Origin: Rhynochetos jubatus
Lineage: Eukaryota > Chordata > Aves > Eurypygiformes > Rhynochetidae
Direction of reading: 5' to 3'
Assembly (NCBI GenBank): GCA_027574665.1
Contig: CM050657.1
Span: forward strand, 28,891,408-28,955,407
Length of the DNA stretch: 64,000 nt
Made by a program: the position numbers and the translations under genes
Shown: positions 58,259 to 64,000 of the stretch, one piece after another
Layout of the letters: every line of letters starts with the position of its first letter
Position numbering within the stretch: the stretch's first letter is position 1
Notes under the pieces: model-generated
The model's input: only the letters and a program-made list of their open reading frames with translations
Databases searched by the model: none
What the model was told of the DNA's origin: nothing

Positions 58259-58360
58259 GTTCTGATGGACGTGAATGCCATTGTGCCACGAAGAGAAAGG
58301 AGGAACCTGAAAGTAACAGCAGGAAATAGCACGTCTTTGGACATACACTCTCAGCCTTAA
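58259..58360 (+). other. Candidate terminal exon with strong acceptor
   Basis: gttttgcctttgtttcag ends at 58258, with a tataac branch-like sequence about 20 nt upstream, making a convincing acceptor. Two frames stay open: one (entered in phase 0) runs 33 codons to TAA 58358-58360, the other (entered with two bases finishing a codon) reads SDGRECHCATKRKEEPES and stops at TAG 58327-58329. The phase-2 entry needed after the exon at 329-458 would stop almost at once (TGA 58262-58264). I recognise neither peptide. It may be the last exon of a lncRNA or of a gene lying largely outside the window. An AATAAA is present about 1 kb downstream (59372 region). Confidence 0.28.
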
Positions 58361-61300
58361 GGCTGAGTTGCAGTAATTAAACAAATGGGATTTCAATATG
58401 GGATTTGCTGTGGAGTCACAGTTCCATCCTGACCCTAAAGAAATGAGTGGAGTTTTTCTGATGGATTCACATAGGATCTCAGTGCTGCAAATCTGGTTAT
58501 TAGTTTTGCTATTCAGAAAACTTTTCCAGCATAATTAAATGCTCTTTTAGTCTTCTTTCCTTACCTAGCTTCACATCCTTACCAGCTGGCTTGGAAGCTG
58601 CCGCCAGCAATCCCAGTAGGACACTGGGAGCAATGCTGGATACTATCCTGTTGGTACTCATGGCCTTCGTTCCTTCCAGACCTCCCCGGAGATAGCCTCT
58701 GCTGATATTGATTTCAGAAACTTGTAGTTGCTGTTGGCCTGGGGAGAAGAGATGGGTCAAATTCACCAGCACGAGAGACAAGGGACATCTGACAAAACCA
58801 GCCCCCCCAATCCTCTTTCAGCTCAGTACTAAAATGTGGCACTAAGCTGAAGAGATCAGTGTGGGAGCCATACGTGGGATTTCATGCCACAGTCCAGGGA
58901 CATCTGTCACCACCATTTAAGGGTGTACTGAGGGCTCCCAGCTGGGCTGGAGGCAAGGAAAAAAGCCAGGAGTAATTGTCCAGGCCAGCAAACTGTTCCT
59001 TGAACTGCTCTAATCGAAGCCAGCCCCATAGGCAGAGGAAAGTATCTCAAGCATCCCAGCTGGCAAACATCATTTTTCCTTTTGAGGAAAAAAAGTAAAA
59101 TACCATTAATTAAAGAATATTTAAAATATCATTCAGCAGTTGTTTGGGTTGATTGTTATAACAGCATCATATGGCTGATGGACCCCTGGAGTAAATGAGC
59201 CATTTGCTGCTGTAGAAAGGTATTTCTGCCCTGCCATTCTCCTCCTACTCTCTTGACCGCACTGACAGACCGAATCAGATACTTAATTGTGTTCTTTCAA
59301 AAGTGAACAGGAAAGGCATTCAATGACCAGTGAAGACATTTCCAAGGGAAAATACTCACTTTTTCCTGAAAAAATAAAAGGATTAGCTCTCTGGGACTGT
59401 GTTATTGAGAATGAATGGCTCTAAATGTGGATTGCAGATAATTTACTCTGTATCCCAGGATTTTGGGGATGAGTCATATTACTGTACCAGACAGTGGCTG
59501 AACAAATAAATATCTGCTTTCGTTAGGAAAAAGAAATATAGAGTAGGAAAAAAGAGTTCTTCGGTACACTGATAAAACAAATACATATTCAAAAGAATTG
59601 TAGGGCTGTACTTGTTTATAGCATTAAAAAAGAAAAATGCTTTCATGTCTAGGTTTTTCATCCTTGTTTATGTAGCAACTATATAATATATACACATTTT
59701 GTTTGAATTTTATGTATCTGTATGCATATATAAAAAACTAAGTACTAATGTATTGTCTGGCATGTCCTCAAGCCCTGGAACTCTTCTGGACAGAAAGAAG
59801 GCAAACCCTACAAACAGCTTATTTTGGATCTGACTTCTGGCACTCCTAGATGGATAACAGATAACAGTGTCATTTTTAAGAGGCCTTTAGCTGAGATAAA
59901 AACCTGTATATTAACTGGATATTTCTGTGCTATATCTGAGAACGTAAGAGACACTGTTTGGCTGGAAAAAACATCACCCCCTTGGCATATGCTGATATCA
60001 AAGAATATTAAGTATTTCCTCGCAGCTCAATGAGCCCTCACAGATTTAAGGCAGACTAGCATAGCTGTCCATGAAGAAGTCTAGGACATTGTCAGTCAGA
60101 GGAAAAATGCTGAGCTAAATTCAACACAATATTATTGTTCATTTATCTATTTGAAATGTGGAAAGGAAAGTGAATTTAAGCGCTACAGTGTATGAAGTAT
60201 ATATTTGATAAGAGGTTGAATCTGATGACTATTTATTCAAAAGTACAGCAGATGCTGAGTAACATTATCTACCCTAAAACAAGTCTGAGTTGTAGGAATG
60301 CCAATCCACACAACCACTAAAAGAAAAACCTAGGAAATGGGAAATTGGGAAAAAAAGAATCAGACAGTCACTACTAAGTGTAATCCTTAGTATGAAACAA
60401 CTTGAACGCATTTTCCCTGTCGGAAAAGTGCCATGTCATTAAAAGTAATATAGATTTGTGGACAACTGCCAGCCATACTTTGCTGAGGATAAAGAAAAGC
60501 AATGCAGAGTTATACTCCATCATTCACCAGAATGCTTAAATTCTTTCTACTTAAATAGAAGCCCATCATAATATTACAGAATACTAAAAAAATGTTCTGT
60601 AATTAGTTTCCCAAAATAAATTAGCTAACAGTGGATGAATCACAGACTTTTTCTGCACACCCCAGGCTGATCAACCCTCAGAGATACTTGAACCTGGAAA
60701 AGTCAAAATTGAATGCAGTGTTATAGCCTTGCCAGCCCTGCACAACTGTCTCATAATCAGGTCCTGGCTTTCATTCCTTCTTCTTGCTGTCTCCAAAGAC
60801 ATCCATTCTCATTGGCGTGATACTTGTTTTTTTCAGGAGTGATGTGGAAGTATAGCTGGGTTAGGCATGGCTGAACTCAGCTTCCAGCTCCTTTTGAAGT
60901 CAAGAGAACAGCAGACTGTGCATGTTAGAGTATTTCCCTCTTTGCGTTTCCCAGAACAGCGCAGCTTGTGAGCTTGCCAGCTCTAAGCAGTTACTAGTTT
61001 AGCATAAGGACAGCAGCAGCTGCTGGGCACATGCCAATTCTTCTATTAAACATCAACAGCACCATCACCTGAAGACACCAAGAACATGGCAGAACTAAGA
61101 GGAAAATGTCACCAACTCATCTATGCATTTAGATCCTGTGCTGCTGTTGGCAGGCTGCATTATTCACATAACCAGCCATTCAAAGCAGGGCCAATGAGAA
61201 AGCAACTCCAAATAAATTGCAGCTAGGAGTGGAGTCGAATGTAAACTTCCAAGTGACTGTCCCCCTTTTGGGTTTGTTGCTGGTTTTCTACTTCTCAAAT

Positions 61301-64000
61301 AACTTCACTGCTGCTTGGAAAACCTCTGATGCTGTTACAGCTGAAGTATTAATCAGCAATTTACTTGTTAATGTACTGATTTGGGCCAACAGCCGAAACA
61401 CTGGCTGGTTTGTTTCTGACAAAGGTTGTAAAGAAAGCCCTCCGGGCTGGGGAGTACAGAGCACTTCAGTTTCACTTTTGGAAAGCAGTGAAGATTGCAT
61501 TTTAATGTACAACTGCTTCTATCACAGACTTGATACAGGGCCTCCAGCATACAAAGCTGCATCCATGATTATGGAAATAAAGCCATAGGGTTGTTATAGG
61601 ACTTTGGCAACACATTTGAATAGGCTAATTAAGGTCCTCCCACCTCTATTGCTGTCCAGTGGGTGCCCACCTCTGCATTTGCTGTTCATCTCAACACATA
61701 TTGAAGCAATAAACACTGAGTTATCATGTGAGATCCTGCAAGACTTGCAGAAAGTTGTTTTATTCTTTCTCTTTTCTTCATATCACCTGCAGTAATGAAG
61801 TCATGAAATTACTACTTCATCCCACTCCCATTTTCTCCCATCTTGCAAACCAAAGCAAAGCGAACCGGAGCTCTCATGCTAGAGCACATTTCCTGCTACC
61901 TTGCACCAGTGCCATCAGTCACCATCCTCAACACACTGCCCACCACCATTTTCCAGTATGAAGAGCTCCAGTCTTCCTGTCCAAAGCCAGTCCTTCATAT
62001 ACCGTAGAAACAGAAAGAATTTAGCATTGTCTCCTCTTCCTGCGAGCAAGCAAGCAACCAGTGCTGAGGGTGGAGGAGCAGGGCCAGCCTCCAAAGCAGA
62101 GTCCTCTCCAGTTCTTAAATATCTCTGCAAGACCTTTCTACAAGCAGCCATTACCAAAGAAGAGTAAACATCTGTTTGCAGTAGCAGGGACTCCTTCACA
62201 CTGCAAGAACTTGCCAGAAGAAATCGTTTGCGGCGCTGAGAGCCAAGAACAGGTGACCCCCCATGCCGTGCACCAGCCTTTACTTGAGGAAGCACAGGGC
62301 TGCCCATGGGACACCAGAGCCCCTGCGAGCTGCTGCCATGAGTTAGGATGCTTCCAAGACAGTCCCTTCTCTGGGGAGCAAACACTGCCTGCTGGAGTGT
62401 TCTGCAGAATTTCCCCCTTCTCGTGGTAGGAAACACCCAAGACCATGGAGTCTCCATTCAGATAATCACTAGGAGACACATACTCAAAACTAGCTCTTGA
62501 ACACCAAACCCAAATGTTTTAATGGCAACTATTTTCCTGGAGCACTGGCAGTGGCTGTTGTACCAGCACAGCTGCACTCTCAGAAACCAGGCATGTCAGA
62601 TTTAGGTGCTAAACAAAGAACTTAAAAGCTTGAGCATTGCTGGGAGAGGGAGAGGAGCCAGGAGAGATTTCAGAAGACATTTATGTGCTTGAAGTTAAAG
62701 ATGGGAAAATGTTACTCATCTAGGACATGGGATTTTTGGAAAAATCCAGACTTAGTTATCTTACTTCTACTGAGTCTGAAACTATTATTCTGACTGCTTT
62801 TTTTTTTTTAGAAATAAGATCACAACTTCTGTAAGAATTTAAATTACCTATGTGCCTGATTTGTTTTTTTTATCTGTATTATGCTATGAAAAATGGATTA
62901 CACTTTCAAAACTCACCAGAGTGGCGACAGAGTATAATGAAGGCACAACTGATATGCTGCTGCAAATGCCAGCTGGTTTCCACAATAAAAGGTGAGCTGA
63001 GATGAAAAAAATAATATTTTTCCTGACCTCATGCCTATTTTGCAATGATTATTAAAAGGCAGCTCCAACAGTGTGTTAGGAAAGTGGACAAATGAATACC
63101 AAAGACATTTTCCTGTCCTTATGAATGCCTGTTAATGAAGGACAAATTAGTAAAGGGAAATATATTACAACCTGAATCATATTTTCACACAGAAAAATGG
63201 TTTCAAACTTACAGACAGGCACTGGGATGAGATAGGCTTCATATGTGGATGTCTTGATTGTACAAAAGAAATGCTAAGGAAGGTGGGTGACCCATAGGTT
63301 AGGTAGGTCATTCACTGAATAGGTCTAGAAATAGAGTCGAAGAAAATAGAGGGGGAAAAATGGGCAATAGAGGGTAGAAATACCATATGATAAGCGAGGT
63401 AGCAATTCAACAAGAGCAGATCTTTGATACACTATGTATCACTGACAGCAGCAGAGGCAGAGTACTAAAGTCCTAACCGGGGGTGTAATGGTCCATAATT
63501 ACCAGACAGAACCCAACTGGAATGAGTGAGGAGTGTGTCCATGAAGAATTGCAATGAAGCTTAGAAGAGCAGAGAATCACTAAAAGTTTGTAAGGAATCA
63601 GTCTTTGAAAAGGTGGGGTGCAAGGGTGGGAAGTGTGGGGTGTGCCCATGCGCCCCCTCCCTCATCCTCCTCCGGAGGATGCTCCAGTCCCTGTCTGGTG
63701 GGTGAGTCGGTGCCCGGTGTCCCCAGCCATTGCCCCAGGGCACAAGGACATGGCTGCTGGCCCAGCCACATGCTGACATCATTCCCAGTGGGCAGTGAAA
63801 GCCTTCATGGAGCTGCTAAGCCAGGAGAGAGAAGGAAAACGTGTGTTTGCATCCTGTCCCCCAGCATTTTTCACCCTGCCCTAGGTCATTTCAGCCACAG
63901 ATGTCAAACAAATTAAGGGAAAACAAGACCTGATTTGAATCCCCATGCTGAGACTGCATCCTTGGCAAATTTCTTATGTTGTCAGTAATTTGTGCTTTCT
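58361..64000. other. Unannotated stretch to the window end
   Basis: No named repeat or supported exon. Two GC-richer parts (61.9-62.4 kb and 63.6-63.9 kb) carry open frames of 100-180 codons on both strands without recognisable domains. An 8-bp stem (catcctcc / ggaggatg) lies near 63664-63682. Confidence 0.5.

Noticed and set aside
61915-62457. 180- and 122-codon frames on opposite strands
   Set aside because: Local GC richness lowers stop density on both strands; no domain or splice pattern is recognised.
1-64000. CRISPR arrays, tRNA or rRNA genes, bacterial-type operons or defence systems
   Set aside because: None seen; the repeat content shows vertebrate nuclear DNA, so such systems are not expected.

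Overview
This is a piece of a bird nuclear genome, almost certainly from a non-galliform lineage (Neoaves). The evidence is three clear chicken-repeat-1 (CR1) LINE copies plus two short CR1 tails, and three solo LTRs of an endogenous retrovirus family that I recognise from memory as common in neoavian genomes. Base composition is AT-leaning, stop codons are dense in all frames, and there is no operon-like packing. The longest reading frames lie inside CR1 copies or in slightly GC-richer noncoding patches. No complete, recognisable protein-coding gene was found; the window reads as intergenic or intronic DNA.

Layout. Bases 1-460 hold a possible pair of small exons. A CR1 copy with an intact but catalytically dead reverse-transcriptase frame lies at 1.7-2.8 kb. 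Ancient repeat debris, a 32-nt T run and a 31-bp tandem duplication follow to 6.7 kb. From 6.75 to 8.80 kb two solo LTRs of one family face each other tail to tail, 758 bp apart. The second contains a misplaced fragment of its own 3' end. At 10.93-11.44 kb there is a compact two- or three-exon small-ORF candidate with very good splice signals. From 18.6 to 19.3 kb lies an antisense CR1 carrying a strong G-quadruplex motif, and from 21.0 to 21.6 kb a sense CR1 with its terminal octamer repeats. A CpG-rich patch with a 54-bp tandem repeat (22.1-22.5 kb) may be an unclassified LTR. The rest, to 55 kb, is mostly unannotatable unique sequence with three relics resembling old palindromic DNA-transposon MITEs. 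A third, more diverged LTR lies at 55.1-55.7 kb. A candidate terminal exon with a strong acceptor is at 58.26 kb.

No gene set works together here. The only plausible functional reading is a few short spliced transcripts (10.9-11.4 kb, the window start, possibly 23.2 and 58.3 kb), with the LTRs as possible sources of promoters and poly(A) sites. I did not find a novel multi-gene system. The most check-worthy items are the spliced small ORF at 10.9 kb, the convergent LTR pair with its internal rearrangement, and the G-quadruplex within the CR1 copy. Family assignments rest on remembered repeat consensus features, not on a database search.
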